Shown here in pieces: positions 21,988-32,594 of a stretch of DNA of 64,000 nt. The position numbers and the translations under genes are program-made. Under the pieces are notes generated by a model. That model saw only the letters and a program-made list of their open reading frames with translations. It was not told the DNA's origin and searched no databases. Origin of the DNA: Lonicera japonica (lineage: Eukaryota > Streptophyta > Magnoliopsida > Dipsacales > Caprifoliaceae); contig CM038470.1 in assembly GCA_021464415.1 (NCBI GenBank), forward strand, positions 9,870,394 to 9,934,393, in the 5' to 3' direction. Each line of letters starts with the position of its first letter. Positions within the stretch are counted from its first letter, which is position 1.

Positions 21988-22447
21988 AATCAACCCAACA
22001 AAACCCAGTGGTAGACGAACTTTCACAATTGCTGGGTCGTCATGTATTTGCCATCTCAATTGGTGCGTACCCATATTTTTGACATTGCTATCCTTGGGCC
22101 ACTGGGCCAGCTCGTTTGGGTCTTGAGCAGCTCAGGGATAACAAAGTGGGCTCTAATCTCAAAATATATGCATGGGCATGGCAGTGGCAGTGGCTGAGTT
22201 ATTGCCCACTCATATATATTACTCCCCCGTTCCAATTTTTTTTTTTTTGAAAACAGAAAATAGAATATATTAATTCAAATCACGAAGCAGAACATCGGTA
22301 ATGAAGTGGGGAGACACACCCTCCCACACTAACTGACCAGACACAGAAGATGATTCTCTCGCTAAGCAATGAGCAACCGAGTTCGCTGACCGAAAAATAA
22401 AAACAACCTGACATTGATCTAAGCTCCCCAGAAGAGTCTTACAATCG

Positions 22448-22750
22448 TCAATAATTACCCCCCAAGTACGAACTATCCCTCTCGAAACTATTTAACGCAT
22501 TCACAACTAGTTGCGAATCAGTTTCGAAAATGCAATTACACATGTTACGGCTCTTGATCCAGCTGAGAACTTCATAGAGACCAATAGCCTCTGCTAGAAC
22601 TGGAGTGAAACGGCCATCCTGAGAACCTTGAAGTGCTGCCACAAATGTTCCTTCATTATCGCGGACAACTGCACCATAACCCATTTTTAACTGCTCCTGA
22701 AAATTGCAGCGTCAATGCTCACTTTAAGAAAACCAGCATTAGGACGCTGC
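22448..22750 (-). pseudogene. LINE RNase H domain
   Basis: Reads FLKVSIDAAIF, then, after a one-base shift near 22687, MGYGAVVRDNEGTFVAALQG, LAEAIGLYEVLSWI and CIFETDSQLVVNAL. The first Asp, the Glu and the second Asp positions of RNase H are all present. It is the C-terminal domain of the LINE at 22,239-25,618. Confidence 0.8.
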
Positions 22751-22999
22751 CACCTATTAGTTTGGCTTGGAACCTTATAAATCGGAACCGAGTCAGCTTC
22801 GTTGGGTGACTTCCATTCAGCAATACAAACTCCTGCTTTGAACAGCACTGCAGAAACTGAGTTCGATGATCCGTTCCAAATTAAATCATTCCGATTACAC
22901 CAATTACTCCAAAGAATAGCAGCACAAAAATCTGCCTCGTCATTCGATACCCTACGTCTAACTTCGTTCCACCAACACGAGAAAACACCAGCAGAGACC

Positions 23000-23511
23000 G
23001 GCAGAAAATTAAGAGATGAAGCAGCCCAAACACGTTGAACTACCGGGCAAGAAACAAGAGCATGCATTACCATTTCATTCTCACTATGGCAGAAAACACA
23101 GCGGGTATCTAGCTCTATATGACGAGCAGCTAGCGCCATTTTGGAAGGCAGGTTGTTAGATAAAGCCCTCCACATAAAATTACGGACTTTCGACGGAGTT
23201 TTTAAAGACCAGACGAAATCCCAATCCGTCACCGAGGGGGACATCAGTTGCTGCGAGTTACCAAGCAATAAATTATACCCAGATTTGACAGAATACAAGC
23301 CCTTAGGATGCCAAGCCCACCACCAACCATCCTCTCTATTGCTTCGAGGCAAAGGAACCGAAATTATCTCATTTATATCACGAGAATTAAATAGAGCAAT
23401 AACTAAATCAACATCCCATTCTAGTTTACCCGGTAACATTAAACCGTCCACTGTAGCTTCAGCAATTTCTTCTATAATTGGCGATTGAATACAAGGTTGT
23501 TCCTTATCCAT
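23000..23511 (-). pseudogene. LINE region with zf-RVT zinc finger
   Basis: Reads DGWWWAWHPKGLYSVKSGY, WRALSNNLPSKMALAARHI and CVFCHSENEMVMHALVSCP, the zinc-binding zf-RVT domain (C-x2-C...H-x4-C) that follows reverse transcriptase in plant LINEs. Its frame differs from that of the upstream RT. Confidence 0.85.
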
Positions 23512-23779
23512 GAGCCACGGAGAACCCCAGATTTTCGAGTTAACACCATTCCCGATACGACGATGCGCGCCAGCTTTAATAAGGTCTTGCGAGGACAGAA
23601 TGCTCCTTCAAACGAAGCTCGGATTACTACCCAATTTAGCATCAATGAATGACGAGTCAGAAAAATATCTAGCTTTAAAGATTTTGCTGCACAGGGAACC
23701 CGAATTGGATAAAAGACGCCAAGCTTGCTTGGCAAGCATAGCCGTGTTAAACTGACGAATACTACGAAATCCCAAGCCT

Positions 23780-24896
23780 CCTTAAGTTTTTTTGAAACAG
23801 AGCTTATCCCAAGATTGCCACCTCAACTGATTACCTCCGTCTTTCTTTCTACCCCACCAGAAATTGTTCATCATTTTCTCCAGATCATCACACAAGCGAA
23901 GAGGGAGCAAAAAAGCACTTGAAATGTAGCTAGGGATGGCCTGGATGACAGACTTTAAGAGGATCTCTTTCCCCGCTCTAGATAAATTCTTTAATCTCCA
24001 ACCATTCAACTTCTTCCACGCCCTTTCTTTAATATACGAGAAAACCGCGACTTTATTTTTGCCAATAAGAAAGGGAGCACCAAGATACTTGCCATGATTG
24101 GAACAAATTTGACCTCAACAAACTACATATTTCTCCTCTCACGTCATCAGGAGTATTAGCGCTAAAAAGAATGGAAGACTTAGCAAAGTTCACCAATTGT
24201 CCTGAAGCCAACTCATAAGAAAGCAGGCAATTTTTAATCGAAATACTTTCCTCCACCGTAGCTTTGAAAAAAAGAAAGCAGTCATCAGCGAAAAAAAGAT
24301 GCGAGATAACCGGAGCTGATCTCGCAACACGGCACCCATGGACTAGACCTCGACGGCACCGATCATAAATGATAGATGAAAGACCCTCAGCACAGATAAG
24401 GAAAAGATAGCGAGAGATATGATCCCCCTGTCGGAGACCCCAAGAAGGAATAATAGGGCCCATATCTCGACCATCCTGGCGAATAACATATTTAACTGTT
24501 TTAACGAAAAGCATAACCAGACCAATCCAAGCCTCTGCAAACCCCAAAGCTCTCATCATTTCTTCCAAAAAGATCCATTCAACCCGATCGTACGCCTTAG
24601 ACATATCAATCTTCAGCGAAGAAAACCCGGACTTGCCCCTGCGTTCTCCTGTTCAAATAATGGCTAACTTCGAAAGCAATCATCACATTATCGGTAATGA
24701 GTCGACCAGGAATAAACGCACTCTGAGATTTAGATATTACTGAATCCAAAACCAACTTTAATCGATTAGGAACCATTTTCGTCATGATTTTAACAATGAC
24801 ATTACATAGAGAGATAGGCCTCAAATCAGATAACTTATCAGGGCTCTTAATTTTTGGAAGAAGCACAATAATCGTCTCATTAATATCGTCAGGCAA
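23780..24896 (-). pseudogene. LINE reverse transcriptase
   Basis: Reads INETIIVLLPKIKSPDKLSD, LRPISLCNVIVKIMTKMVPN and SAFIPGRLITDNVMIAFEV. After a frameshift at about 24605 come SKAYDRVEW, WGLRQGDHISRYLFLICAEG and FFADDCFLFFKA (the catalytic FADD), then KAGKEILLKSVIQAIPSY-like sequence. All catalytic Asp residues are present, but the frame is broken at about 24605 and 24050. Confidence 0.85.
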
Positions 24897-25129
24897 TTCA
24901 CACGAATTAAGGCATTATAAACAGAATGAAGAGACATCAGTACCTATCTTCGCCAAGAAAGATTGATAGAAACCCGGATTAAAACCATCCGGGCCTAGGC
25001 TTTTATCCGGGTGCATGGATTTGACCGCAGCTTCGACTTCCTCAGCTATGAAAGGCCGAGTCAAAGTCGCATTTTATTGAAGGGTGAGTTTCTGCCTAAC
25101 CGTACTCAAAACTTCAGCTGCATTACTAC

Positions 25130-25633
25130 CCCTACTCGAGAACAAATCCCCATAATAAACCAAGAATATACTCCTGAAGGCCTGAATCCCAACTCAATCG
25201 AACCCCATTCTCATCGATCAGACACTTGATTTCATTCTTTTTCTTACGAGCCGACGTGAAAGCATGAAAGGTTTTTGAATTCGTATCCCCCGACTTGAGC
25301 CAATTTCGATTTCTCCTGCAAAACCCTTTCCTGCGAAAACTCGTCTCTACCCCTAGAGAAATAATTGATCCGATTTCTGCAATGGTTGACTTCAGATCTG
25401 AACTGTTGTCGAAGAGAGTCGCCCCAAACTTGGAGCGCTTGTCTGCAATTAGATAGTCGGTCCCAAAAATCCATGGGACAATTTTTACCCCAACTCGCAG
25501 ACACAATTTCGGAGCAATTTTTATCAAACCTCCAAGCGTTCTCAAAGCGAAAAACCCTTCTCCTCGGAACAGAGGATGAGGAAAAATGAAGAAAAAACGC
25601 AGAGTGATCCGAGGATAGACTCCCCCGTTCCAA
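25130..25633 (-). pseudogene. LINE endonuclease C-terminal fragment
   Basis: Starts SLSSDHSAFFLHF, containing the SDH catalytic motif of apurinic-type endonucleases, then RRVFRFENAWRFD and CFCRRNRNWLKSGDTNSKTF-like sequence linking to the RT. A frameshift near 25300 divides it. The upstream two thirds of the domain is absent because the insertion is truncated. Confidence 0.75.
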
Positions 25634-25919
25634 TTTAATTGTCCAACTTTGAAAAAATAAATATTAAGGAGACATAATGATTATTCTAAGAGAAAATATT
25701 TATTTCCAAAAATGACCTTTACTTTTCTCCTAATAAAAAAAGGTTGCGGGACCCACAATAAAGAAAGTGGTGATATTTTAAAGGGTAATATTAGAAATAA
25801 CAAAAAGTACTCTAATTAATGACTTGCTAAATATAGAAAGTAGACAATTATTTTGAGACATCCAAAAATGGAATAGTGGACAATTAAATTGGGACGGAGG
25901 GAGTAGCAAATTTTATGCA

Positions 25920-26345
25920 ATTTTTGTTAGATTATTGAATAATCTTAAAATTTATTATGGTTACTGATAAGTTTTCAATTCGGTCCGGCATCTATTAGCT
26001 AAGAAAAAAAATTATTTCAACCTAAACAAATATTGTGATTTTTTGAATATTTATGAATTAAGGAGTGATGAGTGAATATCTTAACTAAAATACCAAAAAC
26101 ATATTTATTTTGGTCTAAGTGTACAACAATCTTTGAGACTACAAAATATAACTTCATTCATGATTCTCTAATAGGAAATTTTCTATTTGTATGCTTGTAT
26201 GTTTTTATGTTGAATTTAGTGTTTTTTAAAAAGTTATGAAACTCAAAATTTAACGATTAATTTGAGATTAATGGAGTATGAGTTATTTACAAATGTATGT
26301 GAGAATGAAATGCCATGTTTGGCAACATAGATATGTTATTTTCGA
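25920..26345 (+). repeat. Duplicated unit D, first part
   Basis: GTTAGATTATTGAATAATCT, ACTGATAAGTTTT and GATTCTCTAATAGGAAA match 17850-18190 (unit C) and 31860-32840 (unit E). Later insertions follow. Confidence 0.7.
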
Positions 26346-26965
26346 AGATCCACAAGCGTAAGATTGACCAAACAATTTTGCGTATAATAATTAAAGAAAA
26401 AAGCACCACTAATATTAAAGCAAGATGAAAAACAAGAGATTAAAGAATAAAACAACTAATCAAACAAGCAAGCAATTAGGTGGTATCGGCAATACCGCCA
26501 CTAATACACCGAGTAATAGCTATTATTGATTAGACCAATTCCGAGTACAACGCGCGAAGCAAACCCTAGCTGTTAATTAGAGCTATCAATATTATCTCTC
26601 AAATATACTCTCTAATCTAGCTAATAAACAATACAATGCAACTCACAAATAAAATCTATAACAATAGTTCTATTTATAGGGTATAAATCCTATGAATTTA
26701 TGATTGCACAAAGTCAAAACCTACTAGAAATTGAATAATAAAAATCCAACTAGGATTTGGACAATACAAAGTCAATTATGAATTGGACAATATAAAACCA
26801 AATAGGAATATGATTTATATACAAAGCCAAATCTTCAATTTAGTGAAATAGTGTAAACCGATGGAACATTGGCTTTGAGTTAATGTAAATACAACAGTTC
26901 TGTGAGACTCAGCGTTTAGGGGATGATTGAGATGTGTTGTTCGGTCAAGTGACATGTTTGTAATT
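26346..26965. other. Inserted non-coding DNA, possible LTR remnant
   Basis: This stretch interrupts unit D and has no counterpart in units A or C. CTATTTATAGGGTATAAATCC at about 26672 resembles the TATA region of a Copia LTR read on the minus strand, but neither boundary nor a second copy is visible. Confidence 0.35.
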
Positions 26966-27268
26966 GTAACGACTCGGTCCCACCTCAGTACGATATTGTC
27001 CGCTTTGGGTAGCGTCCAGCCAGGCCTCAGCCCCGAAACATCTACTTTCACAGCTTTGTTTGGGATTGCTCTGGTCCTCTACTCGCTTAACTTCAGAGTT
27101 CTTATGGGATCCGAAGCCAATAAGCCCCCAAAATGCCTCGTACTTAATTGGCAACCATATCTTACTTATATGGGTCTCTAAGGATCCCACATCTTCCCAT
27201 GTGGGATGCCCCCTTTGAGCTACAATTCATCCTCCCAAGGGAATACTCCTCGCTCGCAGGGCATCACA
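26966..27268 (-). mobile_element. Cassandra-type TRIM solo LTR with 5S rRNA-like core
   Basis: On the minus strand it starts TGTGATGCCCTGCGAGCGAG and ends GAGTCGTTACA, 303 bp with TG...CA ends. At 27078-27107 the minus strand reads CGGATCCCATAAGAACTCTG then AAGTTAAGCG, closely matching the plant 5S rRNA segment just before and into its internal A box. Carrying 5S rRNA in the LTR is the defining feature of Cassandra TRIM elements. Flanks GTAAT (26961-26965) and ATAAT (27269-27273) fit a 5-bp target duplication with one change. No second LTR is nearby, so it is a solo LTR. Confidence 0.8.
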
Positions 27269-27274
27269 ATAATA

Positions 27275-27560
27275 TTGGTGTCGATCAGCTAAAAAGGTTC
27301 AAAACTCTTGCAATTCTTATTGCGGTAAATGAAACTATTTCTCGGGTTAGGATAAAGTCAAATTTGAGACTCTCCCATAAGGTTATAAATACTATTAACT
27401 ATGGGAGTTTATGAATGAAGTGGGCTCTATTGTGGAGGATATTATAAGGAAAAGTGGAGGTAGTGATTTTATTTTTCTCTTTATCCATATGAATGGTAAT
27501 AAAGTGGCTCATGAGTTGGTTCACCATGCTTTATGAATTCACGCAATGGAAATCAAAAAT
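27275..27560 (+). mobile_element. LINE RNase H tail remnant
   Basis: Short broken translation reminiscent of the end of plant LINE RNase H: LFIHMNGNKVAHELVHHAL at about 27480-27535 corresponds to the conserved FxHVxRxxNxxAHxLA end. Upstream codons are frameshifted. The Cassandra LTR lies directly 5' of it. Confidence 0.5.
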
Positions 27561-27589
27561 TCCTAACTTGTTTCCAGAATGGTTGACAT

Positions 27590-27834
27590 TCTCAACTTTA
27601 AATGATATTTTGTAATTGTGTTTGTTCGCTACAAAAATGTGATAGCTAATTAACAAAACTGATATTTCCAATTAACTTCAAATGTTACATTTCCAATTAC
27701 ATGATCTCAACTTTAAATAACAAAAGGGTTCTCCATTAATTTATTGAAGAAGCCAAAGCCCTAAAACACTAAGCTACATGCTTAATGTTATTAAACAAAT
27801 TTAGCATAAATAGTTATACCAATGTGTATACTCA
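27590..27834 (-). repeat. Duplicated unit D, downstream flank of HRP3
   Basis: TTTCCAATTACATGATCTCA, AAAGGGTTCTCCATTAATTT, ATTGAAGAAGCCAAAGCCCT and AGTTATACCAATGTGT match the regions just downstream of HRP1 (16340-16490) and HRP2 (18410-18570). Confidence 0.75.
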
Positions 27835-29017
27835 GGCAGTGGCGGAGTCGAGAAATATGGTTAATGGGGTCATTAAATTATGCATCAAAATATGATTAGT
27901 GGGATTATTAAATAATGTATCGCCAAATCTCCCACTAATTATTAAATTATCAATCGAAAATAATGAGAATGAGCAATGGTACTTGGCCCAAAAAAACACA
28001 ATCCAATAATTAGTATAAATGAATCTCATATCACTCATAACTGTCATGTAGGCATTGATATTAAAGTGTATATTTATGGTCAAAATGCATTTAAGATACA
28101 ATTTAAAAAAAATGGCTGAATAGCATTTGTTATGGAAAACATTTTTGAGCCACACTTTTCATATATATATATATATATATATTTTAATTTGACTCCACTA
28201 CTAATTACTTTTTAAATTTTAAGTGGTGTCAATTGTATACACCAATATAAATCTATCTAAAATTTACCTTATTTAATTGTTTATTCTAAATTTTAGGTGA
28301 GGTCATTGGACCCTATATTCTTGCACATGGACACACCTCTGTGCTCGGGGTGATCCTTCTTTCCATGATGGCAATGATGTTATTTTTCATGACCACGATG
28401 GCCATGATTCTTTTTGTGGTTATTGTCATGGCCATAGTGTTGATAATCATCTGACTTTTTCAGTGTATCGGTATAAAAACTATATGGTGCATAGGCACCT
28501 TAAGCCTTGCCATGACCACGATGGCCATGATGTTTTTTGTGGTCATCGTCATGGCCATGGTGTTGATGGTCATGCAACTTTTCCGGTGTATCAGTATATA
28601 AATTGTCTGGTGCATGGGCACCTTGAGTCTTGTCATGATCATGATGGCTATAATGCTTTTTTTTGTGAGCACGATGGCCATGATGATTTTTATGGTCATC
28701 ATTATGGCTATGGTGACGATGGTCATGTGACTTTTTCGACGCATCGACACCTTGAGGCTTTTTCAGATGATGGGCATGGGACAATTCTGGTGCACATGTA
28801 TTATTAGTTTTTTTTAGGATGATGGACATCGGGTGTTTCAGGTACATGGGCATAAACTAATTGGTCCAATTTTGAATTATCGTGAAGGGGCATCGAATGG
28901 ACTCGGCCGTGATAAGGTTTCTTTGAAGAGTCATTTTGATGTGATTCAACCCATACACTTGTGGTGATCAACAAAAGTTATACATGTCAGTAAAAGCGAC
29001 ACAATTTTGATAGCCAT
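27780..29017 (-). pseudogene. Histidine-rich protein pseudogene (HRP3), expanded and split
   Basis: The start codon at about 29017 and MAIKIVSLLLTCITF resemble the HRP1 signal peptide; then a frameshift, ESHQNDSSKKPYHGRVH, and PETPDVHHPKK followed by a stop. The His-rich part (28853-28500) is open in another frame and carries an extra internal duplication: SHDHRHHSHNDDHKNHHGH is repeated as LHDHQHHGHDDDHKKHHGHR. Two more in-frame stops follow before 28330. The final 3' tail (about 27780-27834) is separated by an inserted element of about 500 bp. It cannot make an HRP-like protein, although the middle 117-codon frame is long enough to be mistaken for a gene. Confidence 0.8.
27835..28337. mobile_element. 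hAT-like element inside HRP3
   Basis: It separates the HRP3 tail from its body exactly where HRP1 reads GTGTGTGCTTGGAGTGATCC. The left end CAGTGGCGGAGTC is a common plant hAT terminus; the right end reads CAGAGGTGTGTCC on the minus strand, a degenerate partner. The flanks TACTCAGG and TGCTCGGG look like a diverged 8-bp duplication. Non-coding and AT-rich. Confidence 0.55.
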
Positions 29018-29227
29018 TGTGAACAAATGGGAAAGTAGGAAAGAAGTTAAAGAGAAATGAAGAGATGTGTGTTAAGGGATGAAATGGAGCAGTTATATAT
29101 AGATTTAATTATCAATATGTAATAAAATTCTAAGAACATTTGAGCTATTAAGTGGCTTGCATTCAGCACACATGAATACGTTTTTAATAAAATCCAAGAA
29201 ATTTTTAGACACAAAGAGGCTGATTAA
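29018..29227 (-). repeat. Duplicated unit D, upstream flank of HRP3
   Basis: AGAGAAATGAAGAGATGTGTG and GATGAAATGGAG, followed by TTGAGCTATTAAG, correspond to the HRP1 leader and promoter region (16905-17030). The homologous continuation resumes near 30030 after MITE insertions. Confidence 0.6.
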
Positions 29228-30002
29228 AGCATTTCCAATGTAATAACTAAAATTAAATAATCAAAATGACTAATCACAAATTTGTAAGGTCCATTACATA
29301 TATATATTGATTGGCAAAAAATTTATCGATTTGAATTTTGTTTTAAAAAAAAGATTGTTATGGAGATTATCTAAATTTGAAAAGATTTTATTTTAGTAAT
29401 AGAATTAGTGGGTCATTCATTTTAGTTATTGAAGAAGGTTGTTAACTTTGATTATAAAAGGTCTAAATTTAGTTATTAGTTAAAAGGTTGCTAAAATTTA
29501 ATTATGCTGTTGGGGTGGTATTTTTAGCCAACAATTATTAAAATTGATTATAATTATTATTTTAATTATACCATTGGAGATGGGTGGTGTTATTTACACC
29601 CCCACTTCTGTCACAAATATCACCCTTGTCACAAACACCTTCCAAATGTAAATTTTCAATCACTAATACCCTCTAAAATTCGGCTAATGAGAGGTAAGTG
29701 CAAATGAACACACTTACCCCACTTGGGGAGAGTATGTTTATAATAACTCGCCTAATATCAGACAATGGATTATTGAAGTGTTTTTTAAATAAGGCTCACC
29801 TAATGAGAGGTGAGTACACATATATAAACTCGACTTACATGAGAAAAGTGTGTTGCTAAGCACTCACCTAATATCAAACAATGGACGAGAGTATTTGTGA
29901 CAAATAAAATAGTGTTAAAATGTGTTTTTAATTAAATTTTAAAAAAAGTTATTTGTGACAGATTTAAGGGTATAAATAACACCACCCTTAAAGATACTCT
30001 TA
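29228..30002. mobile_element. MITE interrupted by a second MITE
   Basis: The left end GCATTTCCAATG and the right-end sequence CATTGGAGAT are inverted. The right tip (AGATACTCTTACT) is displaced by another element at 29582-29987. Neither part has coding sequence. Confidence 0.5.
29582..29987. mobile_element. MITE with 20-bp TIRs (nested)
   Basis: Starts GGGTGGTGTTATTTACACCC and ends with its complement (GGGTATAAATAACACCACCC, one mismatch), 406 bp. The inside shows diverged copies of CACCTAAT(G/A)...AGGTGAGT. It sits in the end of another MITE. I could not settle the target duplication. Confidence 0.7.
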
Positions 30003-31086
30003 CTCATGAATGTTAACATTTAGGAAAATGACTATTGGAGTTTAAAAGCACGCAAGTCATGTTAAGAGTGTATCAATTCAGCACTTTGACTCTAAAAAGT
30101 TTTTTTTTAACTCTTTTTTATTTCATATATAAGAATAAATTATATTAAGCAGGGCCTACAATTATATTTTATCATATAACTAATATTAATAATGCTAGAA
30201 TTTCAGAGTTTTTTTAGCACATGTCTTCTCGCTTTACTTTCTCTCTCCTCATTTTTTCTGTTTATAATATATAAAAAAGTAATAGTATCTACACATAACT
30301 ATATATCCTCACTTGTCTATTTAAAAAATAAAATACGTAATACTATATATATACTCAATTATTTACATACATATATACAAAAATTAATTTCAGTACTTTG
30401 ACGAATAAAAATGTAAACTTAGGGAAAATTTTAATATAACTATTATTGATAAGTACGTTTCAATCGGGGGAAATTACTAACTTTGCTAGAAATTTGTTGT
30501 TAGAGTCATAAACTTTAATTGCATGTTTACATAAATAATATATCTTAACCATTAGAAAAATAAAGATTTTTGAAAAGAATAAATAATTTTGAATTTTTTT
30601 GGCTAAAGTGGAGTTTAAAAAATTATATTGAAAATGGTTTAATTCTGCAGTCTATACTCGGCATAGGCTATTGGTGATACGAAACTAATTGGTAACTTCT
30701 CATATGTCTAGGTAGATTACAATTTTATCTGGAAATATACTTGGTACGAAAAAATTTTGTTTTTGTTATGGCAAAATAAAGCAATAAAACAATGAAAACT
30801 TATACAGTATAATATATGTTTTACAATTTAATATATATTTGTATATTAATTATAAAGCACTTGCACATCGCATTTTGCAAAACTAGTTTTTTTTTTAAAA
30901 AAAAAAGAAAATAAATATTTTTTTGATGATGCAAAATAATAGAAAAATGTTGAGCTGAAAATAAATAGAGTGTGCCATTGTTAAAACATCGTACCCATAT
31001 TTTGGACATTGTAATTCTCTGGGCATGATACCACTGCTGCTTTTTAGTTAATTACGTGGGCTTGAGATTTGAACGGTTACCCGTCT
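30003..31086. other. Non-coding, part of unit D
   Basis: TCAGCACTTTGACTCTAAA at about 30076 matches 17075-17095, and the stretch 30900-31080 (GCCATTGTTAAAACATCGTA, GGGCTTGAGATTTGAACGG) matches units B and C. In between is AT-rich sequence with no recognisable gene. Confidence 0.5.
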
Positions 31087-31580
31087 TAAAGTATTTTCAA
31101 TGATAAATGTGTAAATTAAATATGTAAAAATATATGGATCAATAAAAAATAGATATTTGGAGGATTAAAAATTAATTTTACACAAATATTTTACACATTC
31201 TTATTTGTGCTCTAATGGTACACTTTAAGATTATTGTGTAAAATTTGAATAAACCAATAACATTGCAATATTTTTTATTTATAAATTAACAGTGAAAATG
31301 GGTGTTCTTTTAAAGCTTTTGATGAGTAGAATTCAAATAAACAAATATCATATCATAATAAAATTATATTTTGATTTTTACTTATATTATTTTTAATATT
31401 TTGTAAAAAGTTGGAGAGAGAAAGTGATGTAGATGTATAAAATAGACACCCATTTTACACAAGTAATGATGTGGCATTTTTTACATAACACTATTGGAGC
31501 ACCAAAAATTATACACATTATATAAATTTTACACAAATCCTTTGTGTCATAGTTTACACATACCCATTAGAGATGCTCTT
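31087..31580. mobile_element. MITE, family also at 53.7 kb
   Basis: Ends: AATGATAAATGTGTAAATT and, read inward from the right, AGAGCATCTCTAATGGGTA then TGTGTAAA. The whole element is the reverse complement of 53,700-54,222 (shared words include CATTTGGAGG/CCTCCAAATG and CCATTTTACACAAGT/ACTTGTGTAAAATGG). Non-coding. Confidence 0.7.
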
Positions 31581-31933
31581 ACTTGACTAGCTCTTGGCCA
31601 CCCGTGGGCTGGGCTCGTCTGGGTCTTGAGCATCTTGGGGATAACAATGTGGGTGTATAGCTACTCTAAGCCCAATATATATATATACACTTGTATAACT
31701 TTTTATACAAGTGACCAATTTCTTTCTTTTCTATACAACCAAAGTTCAATACCGAATTCATGTGGGTCGAATCCATAACTCCATTATTACGAGGATACTG
31801 ATGATACCAAGTAGGAAACAATGGATATAGTAATTTGCCCACTCATATATATTAGTAAATTCTATGGTATTTTTGGTTAGATTATTGAATAATCTTAAAA
31901 TTAATTAGGGTTATAGAGAAGTTTTTAATTCAA
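31581..31933 (+). repeat. End of unit D and start of unit E
   Basis: GGGTCTTGAGCATCTTGGGG, GATAACAA and TGCCCACTCATATATATTA match 22100-22222 of unit C; then GTTAGATTATTGAATAATCT starts the next unit, as at 25925. This junction shows head-to-tail arrangement of units D and E. Confidence 0.65.
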
Positions 31934-32585
31934 CTAGAAATTAGGTAGAATGTCTTACTACACATTATTTTTTACCAAAACTCCAATGAATAATATTTTT
32001 TTGAATGAAGGGCCTATTTTTAATTGGTAATTAGTGTGAGAGGCCTATTTTATTTTATATTTTAAATGAAGGTATTTGAATAAATTTAAATATCATTTAA
32101 TTAATAAAAGCATATTATATATTACCTAAATTACCCCCTCTTTATGAAATTTGCACAAAAAATATGAATATTGCAGTGAAATATGGACTACAATATGAAC
32201 TTTGTACTAGAAATATGGACTGCAAAGTTCACATTGCAGTAAAATATGGACTGCAATATGAACTTTGCACCAAAAATATGGACTGCAAAGTTCATATTGC
32301 AGTAAAATATGGATTGCAAAGTTCATATTGCAGTAAAATATGAATTGCAAAGTTCATATTGCAGTGAAATATAGACTGTAAAGTTCATATTGCAATCCAT
32401 ATTTTAATGCATATTGGTATTTTTTTAGTTTATTTTAAGGGTTGGGATGTCATTTTATAATGAAAAAAAAAACACATGTCATATTATTAATAAAATAAAA
32501 AATAGGCCCTTTATTTACAAAAAAATTATTCATTGGCTTTAGTGTGAAAATTTTTCTCTAATAAGACCTTTTTTTTAATTGTCCC
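31934..32585. mobile_element. Foldback element with a minisatellite core, inside unit E
   Basis: Flanked by an exact 9-bp duplication, TTAATTCAA (31925-31933 and 32586-32594). Inner inverted repeats read CCAATGAATAAT and GGGCCTATTTTT near both sides (31990-32035; 32500-32555 reversed). The centre is the minisatellite at about 32160-32405. Related sequence occurs at 20,043-20,450. No coding sequence. Confidence 0.7.
32160..32405. repeat. Minisatellite with units in both orientations
   Basis: About seven copies of a roughly 31-bp unit (ATATGGACTGCAAAGTTCAT then ATTGCAGTAAA). Some copies carry GCAAAGTTCATATTGCA and others its reverse complement TGCAATATGAACTTTGC, so neighbouring units can pair. 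Confidence 0.8.
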
Positions 32586-32594
32586 TTAATTCAA

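Larger units (their letters stand above)
22239..25618 (-). mobile_element. 5'-truncated LINE inserted in a Stowaway MITE
   Basis: Minus-strand order is endonuclease C-terminus (about 25633-25130, with the SDHSAFF motif), reverse transcriptase (24896-23780), zf-RVT (23510-23000) and RNase H (22740-22448), ending in a poly-A tail seen as a T-run at 22236-22248. An exact 18-bp duplication, ACTCCCCCGTTCCAATTT, at 22221-22238 and 25619-25636, is the target-site duplication. The N-terminal endonuclease and ORF1 are missing. Several frameshifts (about 25300, 24600, 23600, 22700) kill it, but the protein sequence is far better kept than in the 4.3-7.6 kb LINE, so it is younger. Confidence 0.9.
22222..25903. 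mobile_element. Stowaway MITE split by a LINE
   Basis: Its ends are CTCCCCCGTTCCAATTTAAT and ATTAAATTGGGACGGAGGGAG in inverted orientation, the Stowaway (Tc1/mariner-derived) terminal repeat, with TA on both sides (22220-22221 and 25904-25905). The right part, 25619-25903, is about 285 bp; the left end was separated when the LINE inserted 15 bases in. Confidence 0.85.

Noticed and set aside
26927..27190. Overlapping open frames of about 80 codons
   Set aside because: The region is the Cassandra-type LTR, which is non-coding; the frames are short and unlike any protein.
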